Source: Allosphingosinicella sp042666435 (lineage in GTDB: Bacteria; Pseudomonadota; Alphaproteobacteria; Sphingomonadales; Sphingomonadaceae). From it: a DNA stretch of 64,000 nt. The stretch covers positions 620,001 to 684,000 of the forward strand of contig NZ_JBHTDC010000002.1 of NCBI RefSeq assembly GCF_042666435.1, in the 5' to 3' direction. A program made the translations under genes and the position numbers. Below are positions 41,201-49,127 of the stretch, one piece after another (the first letter of the stretch is position 1; every line of letters starts with the position of its first letter). The notes under the pieces are model-generated. The model was not told the DNA's origin, did no database searches, and worked only from the letters and a program-made list of their open reading frames with translations.

Positions 41201-42527
41201 CTTCGGCTACAGGCTCGAGGCGCGCAGGCCCGCGCCGACCGAAGGCGCTGACAATATCGTCATGGGCGGCGGCGGCGACGCGATCGCCGGCGAGGGCGGC
41301 GACGACCGGCTCGACGGCGGCGCCGGCAACGACCACCTGTCAGGAGGGTTCGGCGACGACGTGCTGATCGGCGGCGACGGCGACGACATGCTCGACGGCG
41401 GCGAGGGCATCGACCGCATCATCGGCGGCGCCGGCACCGATACCTTGACCTATGCGGCCGCGGCCGCCGCGATGACGCTCGATCTGGCGGCGGGCATTGC
41501 CCGGCCGATCGGCGGAACCGGCACCGAGAGGCTCTCCTCCATCGAGAATGTGATCGGATCGAGCGGCTCCGACAAGGTGATCGGATCGGATCGCGCGAAC
41601 CGGGTCGAGGGCGGCGCCGGCAACGACAACCTCAACGGCATGGCCGGCAATGACGTCCTGTTCGGCGGCACCGGCAATGATGCGCTGAACGGCGGCGGAG
41701 GCGACGACCGGATGGTCGGCGGCCATGGCGACGACGTCTATTCCGTGCGCGACGATTCCGACGCGGTGATCGAAGGAGCGGGGCTCGGCTCGGACAGCGT
41801 ACGCGCCTTCCTCGATTATGTGCTCGGCGAGCATGTCGAGACGTTGCGGCTGTACGGCGGGGCGCTGAATGGCACCGGCAATGCGCTGCACAATTTGATC
41901 GTCGGCAATTCGGGCGACAATGTGCTGGAGGGGCTCGGCGGCGCCGACCGGATCAGCGGCGGCAGCGGAACCGACAGCCTGTCCGGCGGGATCGGGCGCG
42001 ATCGCCTTTATGGAGGGCTGGGCAACGATCTGCTGACGGGCGAAGGCGGCGACGACCATTTGAACGGGGATCAGGGCGTCGACAGCCTCGATGGAGGCAA
42101 CGGCCTCGACCGCCTGGCCGGCGGGGACGGCGCCGACATCCTGGCGGGCGGAGACGGCGACGACAGCCTGATCGGCGGCGCGCAGCGCGATACCATGACC
42201 GGCGGCGCCGGCGCCGACATGTTCATCTTCTCCGACGGCGACAGCGACGCGCTGCGCGGCCAGGCCGACCGCATCCTCGATTTCAGGCGTGTCGACGACG
42301 ACCAGATCAACCTGCGCCAGATCGACGCGGACGTGAACCGCGGCGGCAACCAGGCCTTCAGCTTTGTCGGCCGCGACGCGTTTTCGGACACCGCCGGAGA
42401 GTTGCGCCTGCTGACCGCCAATGGCTTCACTTATGTCGAAGGCGATGTCGACGGTGACGGGCGAGCGGATTTCTCGATTCGCCTGGACGGCGAAAAGGCA
42501 TTGCTCGCGTTCGACTTCATCCTCTGA
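38202..42527 (+). CDS. Serralysin-like M10 metalloprotease with RTX repeats and Ig/PPC-like domains
   Basis: A 1441-residue protein (ATG 38202 or 38205). Residues 1-~230 are an M10 peptidase domain: HEFGHALGLKH (His135, the HExxHxxGxxH zinc site) and Met-turn Met164 in STVMSYRSH. After a short serralysin-like region come RTX nonapeptides (GGxGxDxL, ~residues 340-375), an Ig-like module (~430-540), two to three PPC-like beta domains (~560-780, 890-1010), a second Ig-like module (GSTGVHPGADIVLTFSE), and about 30 RTX units between ~1020 and 1340. The C-terminus matches type I secretion substrates. No signal peptide; T1SS genes are not in the window. Confidence 0.88.
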   Translation: MMARSIVQRMTGDESIDGLLSGTRWVGTVTIGFPDSPDDYPAGYADEPRTDFFAVSAEQQRVIGEAVDMIESYTNLSFKLVGSRYADIAIAQSSMPETAYAAYPGEGRGGDIWFGSTNNYRTPKIGDYSYLTHLHEFGHALGLKHPHEGTALPSSEDWLGSTVMSYRSHIGAPTTGYINETFGYPTTFMMNDILALQTMYGADYTTEAGDTVYTWSPINGQQFINGVGQAIPGSGVGGVFDGSANRIFMTVWDGGGNDTYDLSLSTENVSIDLDPGQGSIFSQVQRPNLGNGRYGLNVYNAHLFEGDERSLIENAVGGISNDSLRGNQAANRLTGGDGDDYLSGRAGNDRLVGGAGNDTIIGGAGADTAVFDFDYRDALLIFQDNGELSIGTAGAIDTVQAVEFLRFNDRLVRVTDIAPPDDVAPQLSGFDDNQVYVYQHNLNISFNEYVELGEGEVRLFYSDGTLFQTYTLDDFNSTETGGYFNIIISDFEGNFYFEIDAGIVVDAAGNAFEGLYGPNTWNFTVGPVDDYPAYPPTSVLVTPDGPAVDGYINDSNDVDYLALSLTAGQLYEIEVEAHGPNGASGLTYDLYDNINDYYGYTFLARGGEAAPIHYLADRTGTYYFKVDGDGAGDYAVSARTLADDFAGDASTIGRLRADGPAVDGILHNDDRDWLKIDLVAGETYRFNIRSGSSAWPDGGAPALFASLRDESGIYSGGTGLETDEGQFVVTATTSGIHYLEFGNGGSYLRETGSYSVEVERGAFSPPTLVAMTPTPGSTGVHPGADIVLTFSEAIQAGGGDILLYTGGPTPMRIDVNDDSQVTIDGSTLIIDPTNDLRAGSVRIDLEPGAIQDLDGTHLILSSDSIAGSANSFGEAGLDGDSLIIEIGDGRDDYGETIATIGSIADGGTVTGEVGSYLDSDWFKMSLIGGQTYDLRLINGDGRAPHDAFSNSRLAVRDGAGTLLVEDALNSGGGANSRLFFTAPTSGDYFIEVRGEYAGTSFGYRLEARRPAPTEGADNIVMGGGGDAIAGEGGDDRLDGGAGNDHLSGGFGDDVLIGGDGDDMLDGGEGIDRIIGGAGTDTLTYAAAAAAMTLDLAAGIARPIGGTGTERLSSIENVIGSSGSDKVIGSDRANRVEGGAGNDNLNGMAGNDVLFGGTGNDALNGGGGDDRMVGGHGDDVYSVRDDSDAVIEGAGLGSDSVRAFLDYVLGEHVETLRLYGGALNGTGNALHNLIVGNSGDNVLEGLGGADRISGGSGTDSLSGGIGRDRLYGGLGNDLLTGEGGDDHLNGDQGVDSLDGGNGLDRLAGGDGADILAGGDGDDSLIGGAQRDTMTGGAGADMFIFSDGDSDALRGQADRILDFRRVDDDQINLRQIDADVNRGGNQAFSFVGRDAFSDTAGELRLLTANGFTYVEGDVDGDGRADFSIRLDGEKALLAFDFIL

Positions 42528-42577
42528 CCCGGCCGCCGGGCCATCCATCGGTCGATGCCATCTGGCCGGAAATCGCC

Positions 42578-43387
42578 CTAGCGGGCGAGCAGCCAGACGA
42601 GAGCGGCGGTGCCGGCGACGATCCGGTACCAGGCGAACGGCGCGAAGCCGTGGCGGCCGACGATGCCGACGAACCAGCGGATGACCGCGATCGCGACCAC
42701 GAACGAAACCAGGAAGCCGATCGCGATCAGGCCCCAGTCGACGCCCGCGGCGGCGATCTCCTCATGGTGCTTGGCGACCGAGAGCGTGGTCGCGCCGACC
42801 ATTGTCGGCACAGCGAGGAAGAAGCTGAACTCGGCCGCCGTCCGGCGCTCGACTCCGAGCGCGAGCGCACCCATGATGGTCGCGCCCGAGCGGCTGACGC
42901 CGGGAACCATCGACAGGCACTGGACCAAGCCCACGCCGAACGCGCGCTTCAAGGGGATCGCCGCGACGCCGGGCTCGATGCTCGCCGGCTTGACCCAGCG
43001 CTCGATCAGCAGGATCGCAATCCCGCCGAGGATCAGCGCGACCGCCACGACCACGGCATTGCCGAGCATCGCCTCGATGGCGTCGATCAGTATCAGGCCG
43101 AGCACCGCCGACGGAAGGAAGGCGACGAGGATGTTGAGGGCAAAGCGCCACGCTCCAGCCTCGCGCGCGAACAGGCCGGTCGCGACCGTCCAGAAGGTGC
43201 GCCAGTAAAGCACGATCACGGCTAGGATCGCGCCGAGCTGGATAATGACGTTGAACGTCGCCCATTGCTCGGCGCGGTAGCCGAGCAATTCGGCGGCAAG
43301 GATCAGGTGGCCGGTCGAGGAGACCGGCAGGAACTCGGTCAATCCCTCGACGATGCCGAGCAGGATCGCCGTCAAGATCAGCGGCAC
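42578..43387 (-). CDS. uppP: Undecaprenyl-diphosphate phosphatase (BacA type)
   Basis: A 269-residue protein starting MPLILTAILLGIVEGLTEFL. Both BacA signatures are present: EGLTEFLPVSSTGH near residue 14 and MVPGVSRSGATIMG near residue 160, with eight or so membrane helices. It recycles undecaprenyl diphosphate, the peptidoglycan lipid carrier, at the inner membrane. It is followed on the same strand by an NDUFA9-like gene, upstream, with 12 bases between, so they may be co-transcribed. Convergent with the RTX gene. Confidence 0.95.
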   Translation of the reverse strand: MPLILTAILLGIVEGLTEFLPVSSTGHLILAAELLGYRAEQWATFNVIIQLGAILAVIVLYWRTFWTVATGLFAREAGAWRFALNILVAFLPSAVLGLILIDAIEAMLGNAVVVAVALILGGIAILLIERWVKPASIEPGVAAIPLKRAFGVGLVQCLSMVPGVSRSGATIMGALALGVERRTAAEFSFFLAVPTMVGATTLSVAKHHEEIAAAGVDWGLIAIGFLVSFVVAIAVIRWFVGIVGRHGFAPFAWYRIVAGTAALVWLLAR

Positions 43388-43399
43388 GGGGAAAGTCCT

Positions 43400-44344
43400 T
43401 CAGTAAGGAGATTTGGCGGCGAAGCGGCCGTGGCGGCGGTAGGCGGTGAGCCACCCTTCGGTGACGGCGGCGAACGGCGTGGGCGAGACGCCGAGGTCGG
43501 CGAGGCCCTTGGCGCCGGGAGCGACGACATTGTCGTGCTGCAGCATCAGCCACTGGTCCCAGGTCATCGGCGCGCCCGGAAGCCAGCCGAGCAGCCCCGC
43601 CATTGCCGAGGCGACGCCGTCGGGGACGTCGACCAGCGGCCGGTCGTAGCCGGTCGCGGCGAGGATGCGCTGGTTGAGGCCGCGCATGGTCATCACCTCG
43701 GGGCCGCCCAGCTCGAACCTCTTGCCGCCGAAGGCGCGCGGATCGAGCGCGGCGGCGGCGATGGCGCGGCCGGCGTCGGCCGCATAGACCGGCTGGAGCT
43801 TCACGCCGCCGCGGATGACGGGCAGGATGGGCAGCAGCCGGGCCATGGCGGCGAAGCGGTTCACGAACCGGTCCTCCTGTCCGAACAGGATCGACGGGCG
43901 GACGATGGTGGCGCCCGGGCAGGCGGCGCGCACCGCCTCCTCGCCTTCGCCCTTGCTGCGCGCATAGCCGGACTGGCCGGCGGCGTCCGCGCCGATGGCG
44001 GAGACGTGGACGAGGGCCGCCCCCGCCGCCGCCGCGGCCTCGGCGATGTTGCGGGCGCCGTCGACATGGACGCCGTAGAAATCGCCCTTGAGCACGCCGA
44101 CCAAGTTGACGACGGCGTCGCTGCCCTGGACGGCGGCCGCTACCCGGTCGGCGTCACGAATGTCGGCGGCGACGAGCTGGGTCTGGCCGAGCCCGCCCAG
44201 CGGCTTGAGGAAATGGGCGCTGCCCGGCTGGCGCTCGGCGATGCGGACGCGGGCGCCGGCGCGGTAGAGCGCCTGCGCGACATAGCGGCCGGCAAAGCCG
44301 CCGCCGCCGAATATCGTGACCAACCGGTCGGTCTTCCGCACCAT
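43400..44344 (-). CDS. NAD(P)H-binding NDUFA9/complex I-associated type dehydrogenase
   Basis: A 314-residue protein from the ATG ending at 44344 (MVRKTDRLVTIFGGGGFAGR). The N-terminal GGGGFAGRYVAQAL is a Rossmann nucleotide site; HVSAIGADAAGQSGYARSKGEGE and RPSILFGQEDRFVNRFAAM are characteristic of the NDUFA9-like extended SDR group that accompanies complex I or ubiquinone metabolism in alphaproteobacteria. The exact function is unclear. It heads a two-gene unit with uppP. Confidence 0.85.
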   Translation of the reverse strand: MVRKTDRLVTIFGGGGFAGRYVAQALYRAGARVRIAERQPGSAHFLKPLGGLGQTQLVAADIRDADRVAAAVQGSDAVVNLVGVLKGDFYGVHVDGARNIAEAAAAAGAALVHVSAIGADAAGQSGYARSKGEGEEAVRAACPGATIVRPSILFGQEDRFVNRFAAMARLLPILPVIRGGVKLQPVYAADAGRAIAAAALDPRAFGGKRFELGGPEVMTMRGLNQRILAATGYDRPLVDVPDGVASAMAGLLGWLPGAPMTWDQWLMLQHDNVVAPGAKGLADLGVSPTPFAAVTEGWLTAYRRHGRFAAKSPY

Positions 44345-44450
44345 CTCACTCGCCTTCAAAGCTCGCGCCCCCATTGCCCGCTCGGTCGCGCGTTGACAAG
44401 CGCCGCGGGGGACCGCTAAGCGCGCCGCCTACCGTTGTTTTGTTCTCTGT

Positions 44451-44537
44451 GCCCAGGTGGCGGAATTGGTAGACGCACCAGCTTCAGGTGCTGGCGCTCG
44501 CAAGGGCGTGGAGGTTCGAGTCCTCTCCTGGGCACCA
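44451..44537 (+). tRNA. tRNA-Leu (CAG anticodon)
   Basis: An 87-nt cloverleaf with long variable arm. Acceptor stem GCCCAGG pairs with CCTGGGC; the anticodon loop TTCAGGT carries CAG; the T-arm has GGTTCGAGTCC. CCA is encoded (44535-44537). Leucine class II tRNA. Confidence 0.95.
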
Positions 44538-44917
44538 TGTTGTAGGATCGGCAGAAATCCGCCAATTCCTGGCAACCCGCAGAGAAACTCCTGAGAACCA
44601 GTCCTGACAATCAGCGCTGTAGCCGGCCCGTCCGAGGTCTGCTTTCCAATAATCATCGTGACGATCATGGCCGTGAACAACGAAACCGGTGCGATCCGGG
44701 ATCTCGAAGCCATTGGCGCGATCCGCCGCGGGCGCGCGGCGCTGGGCGATACCCATTTCATCAAGGCGTACGGCAAGTCCCGCTCGACCGGCGGTGCGCG
44801 GTCCACCTTCCAACTGTGGGGAGTCCTTGCAGATGGGGAACCGGCCGTTCAGGGTGGGGTTCAACCGAGCGCCGAAGGCGTTCGAATGCTCCCAGGGATG
44901 TTGCGAGGACCGTGACT
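44538..44917. other. 380-bp region after tRNA-Leu with no convincing gene
   Basis: A plus-strand reading at 44658-44915 (85 codons, GTG or ATG 44667) has weak initiation signals, and minus-strand readings are translations of the tRNA antisense (typical PGEDSNLHAL). I see no integrase, att repeat or obvious sRNA. tRNA-Leu is a common integration site, so old remnants are possible. Confidence 0.4.
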
Positions 44918-45793
44918 ATGGACCGCCTGTTGCTGGCCACCGACTTTTCGACCCGTTCCGACCGCGCCCTGCGCCGGGCGGCCTTGATAGCGGACAAATC
45001 CGGTGCGGCGATCACGCTTCTTCACGTCATCGACGACGACCAGCCCAAATATCTGATCGAACGTCATCACCAGGCCGCCGCAATGCTGCTCGAGGATGCC
45101 GTTAAGACGATCAGGCAGTTCGACCGGGTCGAGGCGGACATGAACATCATGACGGGCGATGTCGCTTCGAGCATCGTCCAGGTCGCCGAGGAAATCGATG
45201 CCGCGATGATCGTGGTCGGGCCGTATCGCCGGAAGCTGAAGAACATCTTCATCGGAACGACCGCGGAGCGGACCATCGAGCGAAGCGACCGGCCGGTCCT
45301 GATGGCGAACGGCATGCCGTCGGGCGTTTACGAACGAACGTTCCTGGCGCTCGATCTCGACGATGCCTCGCGATCCGCGGTTCGGGCCGCGCGCGCATTA
45401 GGTGTAATCGAAGGAACGGTCGTGACCGCCATGCATGCCTTCGATGCGCCGGCGGCGGGGATGATGAAGCGCGCCATGGAGGTGCCGGATGCCATCGATC
45501 ATTATGTGGCGGGAGAGGAGGCGCAGGCGCGCCCGAAAGTCGAGGAGTTCCTCGCCGAGCTCGATATCCGGCCCGAATTGCTGCTGCTGCGACCGATCGA
45601 GGCTGTTCCGGCGCAGAGCATCCTCGCTTGCGCGGAGGCCGAAAATGCGGAACTCGTCGTCGTCGGCACCAATCGCCGCAGAGGCGCCGAGCGGCTGCTG
45701 CTGCGCAGCGTGGCGACGGAGATTTTGAGGCAGGCCGATTGCGACGTCCTCGTCGTGCCGGCCGACCCTCGCGGCCCTTCGCCTAAGCAATAG
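44918..45793 (+). CDS. Tandem-domain universal stress protein
   Basis: A 291-residue protein from ATG 44918 (MDRLLLATDFSTRSDRALRR). Two USP domains in tandem: domain 1 residues 1-~140 ending DRPVLMANG, domain 2 ~155-285 ending ADCDVLVVPADP. Domain 1 has the VVGPYRRKLKNIFIGTTAER and domain 2 the VVGTNRRRGAERLLLRSVATE ATP-binding G-2x-G-9x-G(S/T)-like motif, both slightly degenerate. It lies 98 bp upstream of the Mrp operon in the same orientation; it may respond to the same Na+/pH stress. Confidence 0.88.
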   Translation: MDRLLLATDFSTRSDRALRRAALIADKSGAAITLLHVIDDDQPKYLIERHHQAAAMLLEDAVKTIRQFDRVEADMNIMTGDVASSIVQVAEEIDAAMIVVGPYRRKLKNIFIGTTAERTIERSDRPVLMANGMPSGVYERTFLALDLDDASRSAVRAARALGVIEGTVVTAMHAFDAPAAGMMKRAMEVPDAIDHYVAGEEAQARPKVEEFLAELDIRPELLLLRPIEAVPAQSILACAEAENAELVVVGTNRRRGAERLLLRSVATEILRQADCDVLVVPADPRGPSPKQ

Positions 45794-45891
45794 GTTGCAA
45801 CGACGCGTCTGGCGCAGCACTGCGTCACCTAAAGGCGAATGCTGGAATCAGGAGGCCGGGAATAGCTGCGTCAAACGATAATCTGCTGTGG

Positions 45892-48786
45892 GTGATCCTC
45901 GCGCTTCCGTTCCTGGGAAGCCTGTTAGCCGCGTTCCTCCCGGTCACGGCCCGGAATATCGCAGGGCTGCTGGCGGGAACGGTCGCGCTGGCGGGGACGG
46001 TGCTGACCGCGCTCTTCTATTCGTCGGTGTCCGGCGGGGTGGTTCGGGCGGAGATCGAATGGCTGCCGTCGTTCGGGCTCAACCTGCTGATCCGTCTCGA
46101 CGGGCTCGCCTGGGTGTTCGCGCTGCTCGTGCTGGCGATCGGTTTCCTGGTCGTCCTCTACGCCAGATATTATATGTCGGCCGCGGACCCGGTGCCGCGC
46201 TTCTTCTCCTTCCTGCTCGCCTTCATGGGCTCGATGCTGGGGCTGGTCCTGTCCGGGAACCTCATCCAGATGGCCTTCTTCTGGGAGCTGACGAGCCTCT
46301 TCTCCTTCCTGCTGATCGGCTATTGGCATCACAACCAGACCGCGCGCGACGCCGCGCGCATGGCGCTGATCGTCACCGCCGCCGGCGGCCTGTGCCTGCT
46401 GGTGGGCGTCCTCCTCATCGGCAAGATCGTTGGCAGCTACGACCTCGATCAGGTGCTGGCGTCCGGAGACCTGATCCGCTCGAGCGAGCTCTACCTCCCA
46501 GCCCTGATCCTCATCCTGCTCGGGGCGTTTACGAAGAGCGCGCAATTCCCCTTCCACTTCTGGCTGCCGCACGCGATGGCCGCGCCGACGCCTGTCTCGG
46601 CCTATCTCCATTCGGCGACGATGGTGAAGGCGGGCATCTTCGTTCTCCTCCGGCTCTGGCCGGTGCTGGCGGGAACGGAAGCCTGGTATTTCATCGTTTC
46701 GACAGCCGGGCTGATCACCTTCGTTATCGGCGCGTGGGCGGCGATGTTCCAGCAGGACCTGAAGGGGCTGCTCGCTTATTCGACGATCAGTCATCTTGGG
46801 CTGATCACCCTGCTGCTCGGCCTCGGAAGCCCGCTCGGCGCGGTGGCGGCGATCTTCCACACGCTCAATCACGCGACCTTCAAGGCATCTTTGTTCATGG
46901 CCGCCGGGATCATCGATCATGAGACCGGCACGCGCGATCTCCGCCGGTTGAGCGGCCTCTATCGGTTCATGCCGATCACCGCGACCCTGGCGATGGTCGC
47001 GGCGGCCGCGATGGCCGGCGTGCCGTTGCTCAACGGATTCCTCTCCAAGGAGATGTTCCTCGCCGAAGCCCTCGTCCGGGATAGCGGATCGCTGACCGAC
47101 CGGATGTTGCCGGTGCTGGCGACGCTGGCCCTCGCCTTCAGCGTCCTCTATTCGCTGCGCTTCATTCATCAGACCTTTTTCGGACCGCCGCCCACCAGGC
47201 TCGCCCGCGAGCCGCGGGAAGCGCCGGTGTGGATGCGCCTTCCGATCGAGGTCCTCGTCCTCGCCTGCCTGCTGGTCGGGATATTCCCCAGCGTGACGAT
47301 GGGACCCTTCCTCGATAGCGCCGCGCGCTCGGTGCTGAGGGATGACATGCCGGTTTACAGCCTCGCCGTCTGGCATGGTTTCACCGCGCCCCTGCTCCTC
47401 AGCGTCATTGCGCTCGCCGGCGGCGCCATCGGCTATCTGCTGGCCCGCGAACGGCTGAACCGGATGGAGGGCGCGCCCCTGCTCTCGCGCCTGAAGGGGC
47501 GGAGAGCCTTCGAGTGGGTTCTCGCCGCGATCATCTCGGGCGCACGCTGGCTCGAGCGCCTGCTCGGGACGCGGCGGCTCCAGACGCAGTTGCGGCTGAT
47601 CGCCCTCATCGCGTGCGTCGCGGGGCTGCTGCCGTTCCTCCGTCAGGGGTACAGCCTTGGCGCCGAGCCGGGCACGCTGGTCGATCCGGGTTTTGCCGTT
47701 ATCTGGATCGTCGGCGGCGCCTGCGCCATCGGCGCCGCCTGGCAAGCCAAATATCACCGCCTCGCCGCGCTCATCCTGACGGCGGGGGCGGGGCTGGCGA
47801 GCTGCATCAGCTTCGTCTGGCTTTCGGCGCCGGACCTGGCGATCACCCAGTTGCTGGTCGAGACGGTGACGACGGTTCTCCTGCTGCTCGGACTGCGCTG
47901 GCTTCCGAAGCGGATGCCGGACAGGTGGCCGAAGGGACGGACGCCCTGGCGCGTGAACCTGCGCCGGGGCGCCGATCTCACCCTCGCCGTCGCAGCGGGG
48001 ATCGGCATGACGCTGATCGCCTATGCGGTGATGACGCGGCCCCGGCTCGACAGCGCTTCGGACGAGTTCGTGAGGCGCGCCTATCCGGAGGGCGGCGGCA
48101 CCAATGTGGTCAATGTCATCCTAGTGGATTTCCGGGCCTTCGACACGCTCGGCGAGATCACGGTGCTGGCGATTGTCGCGGTCACCATATTCTCGCTGCT
48201 GCGGCGCTTTCGCCCGGCCGAAGAAAGCATCGCGACGCCCGAGCAGCAACGCTCGCAAAACGCCTATGACGATTCCCATCGCGAACGGGAGATAGGCGAC
48301 ACCCTGACCGATTATCTGCTGGTGCCCAGGGTCATCATGCAGTGGCTGTTCCCGGTCATCACGCTTTTCGCTTTCTATCTTTTCATCAGGGGCCACGACA
48401 TGCCGGGCGGCGGGTTCGCTGCTGGGATCACGCTGTCGATCGGGCTCGTCCTCCAGTATCTGGCCTCGGGTACGCGCCGGACCGAAGCGCTTCTCGCCGT
48501 GCAGCCGCTGCGCTGGACCGGACTGGGATTGCTCATCGCCGTCGCGACGGGTGTCGGCTCCTGGCTGTTCGGCCACCCCTTCCTGACATCCTCGTTCGCC
48601 TATCTCGAATTGCCGGTGCTCGGCCGGATTCCGCTCGCAACCGCTTTGCTCTTCGACCTGGGCGTCTTCCTGCTCGTCGTCGGCGCCACCGCGCTCATCC
48701 TGATCGCGCTTGCGCACCAGTCGATCCGGACGCCCCGGGCCGGGACGCGGCCGACGGCGGATCCGGCCATCGCGAGGGAGGATTGA
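45892..48786 (+). CDS. mrpA: Monovalent cation/H+ antiporter, fused MrpA-MrpB subunit
   Basis: A 964-residue protein from GTG 45892. An in-frame, SD-positioned extension to ATA 45862 would add a natural-looking NLLWVILALPFLG start. It is Complex-I-like: about 16-18 helices in the MrpA core (residues ~1-770), including MAAPTPVSAYLHSATMVKAG and the ATFKASLFMAAGIIDHETGT region typical of MrpA, then an MnhB domain (~790-950; RGHDMPGGGFAAGITLSIG). The fused A/B form is known from some Mrp/Pha systems. It exports Na+ (or K+) in exchange for H+ with subunits C-G. Followed by mrpC, whose ATG overlaps its stop by one base. Confidence 0.93.
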   Translation: MILALPFLGSLLAAFLPVTARNIAGLLAGTVALAGTVLTALFYSSVSGGVVRAEIEWLPSFGLNLLIRLDGLAWVFALLVLAIGFLVVLYARYYMSAADPVPRFFSFLLAFMGSMLGLVLSGNLIQMAFFWELTSLFSFLLIGYWHHNQTARDAARMALIVTAAGGLCLLVGVLLIGKIVGSYDLDQVLASGDLIRSSELYLPALILILLGAFTKSAQFPFHFWLPHAMAAPTPVSAYLHSATMVKAGIFVLLRLWPVLAGTEAWYFIVSTAGLITFVIGAWAAMFQQDLKGLLAYSTISHLGLITLLLGLGSPLGAVAAIFHTLNHATFKASLFMAAGIIDHETGTRDLRRLSGLYRFMPITATLAMVAAAAMAGVPLLNGFLSKEMFLAEALVRDSGSLTDRMLPVLATLALAFSVLYSLRFIHQTFFGPPPTRLAREPREAPVWMRLPIEVLVLACLLVGIFPSVTMGPFLDSAARSVLRDDMPVYSLAVWHGFTAPLLLSVIALAGGAIGYLLARERLNRMEGAPLLSRLKGRRAFEWVLAAIISGARWLERLLGTRRLQTQLRLIALIACVAGLLPFLRQGYSLGAEPGTLVDPGFAVIWIVGGACAIGAAWQAKYHRLAALILTAGAGLASCISFVWLSAPDLAITQLLVETVTTVLLLLGLRWLPKRMPDRWPKGRTPWRVNLRRGADLTLAVAAGIGMTLIAYAVMTRPRLDSASDEFVRRAYPEGGGTNVVNVILVDFRAFDTLGEITVLAIVAVTIFSLLRRFRPAEESIATPEQQRSQNAYDDSHREREIGDTLTDYLLVPRVIMQWLFPVITLFAFYLFIRGHDMPGGGFAAGITLSIGLVLQYLASGTRRTEALLAVQPLRWTGLGLLIAVATGVGSWLFGHPFLTSSFAYLELPVLGRIPLATALLFDLGVFLLVVGATALILIALAHQSIRTPRAGTRPTADPAIARED

Positions 48787-49127
48787 TGGAGATCGTCCTC
48801 GCCCTCGCGATCGGCGTCCTGACCGGATCGGGAATATGGCTGATCCTGCGGCCGCGCACCTTCCAGGTGATCATCGGGCTGTCGCTGATCTCCTACGCGG
48901 TCAACCTCTTCATCTATGCCATGGGGCGGTTGCGCGTCGATGCGCCGCCGATCGTCGAAGCGGGCGTGGCAGTCGATCCGTCGCAGGTCGCGGACCCGCT
49001 TCCCCAGGCGCTGGTCCTCACCGCGATCGTGATCTCCTTCGCGATGACGGCGCTGTTGCTGGTGGTCCTGCTCGCATCCCGCGGGCTGACCGGCACCGAT
49101 CACGTCGACGGCGAGGAACCCGATTGA
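48786..49127 (+). CDS. mrpC: Monovalent cation/H+ antiporter subunit C
   Basis: A 113-residue protein (ATG 48786), three membrane helices, a NuoK homologue: TFQVIIGLSLISYAVNLFIY AMGR with the conserved Asn/Tyr region and PLPQALVLTAIVISFAMTAL. Overlaps mrpA by one base and mrpD by one base (TGATG). Essential scaffold/proton-path subunit of Mrp. Confidence 0.93.
   Translation: MEIVLALAIGVLTGSGIWLILRPRTFQVIIGLSLISYAVNLFIYAMGRLRVDAPPIVEAGVAVDPSQVADPLPQALVLTAIVISFAMTALLLVVLLASRGLTGTDHVDGEEPD

Noticed and set aside
38202..42527. Possible CRISPR or tandem-repeat array
   Set aside because: The periodic GC-rich signal is coding: it is the RTX nonapeptide repeats of the M10 protein.
44429..44864. Minus-strand readings containing PGEDSNLHALAS
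   Set aside because: This is the well-known false peptide from the antisense of a tRNA gene.
44658..44915. 85-codon plus-strand reading after tRNA-Leu
   Set aside because: No ribosome site and no recognisable domain, so not listed as a gene; noted within the intergenic entry.
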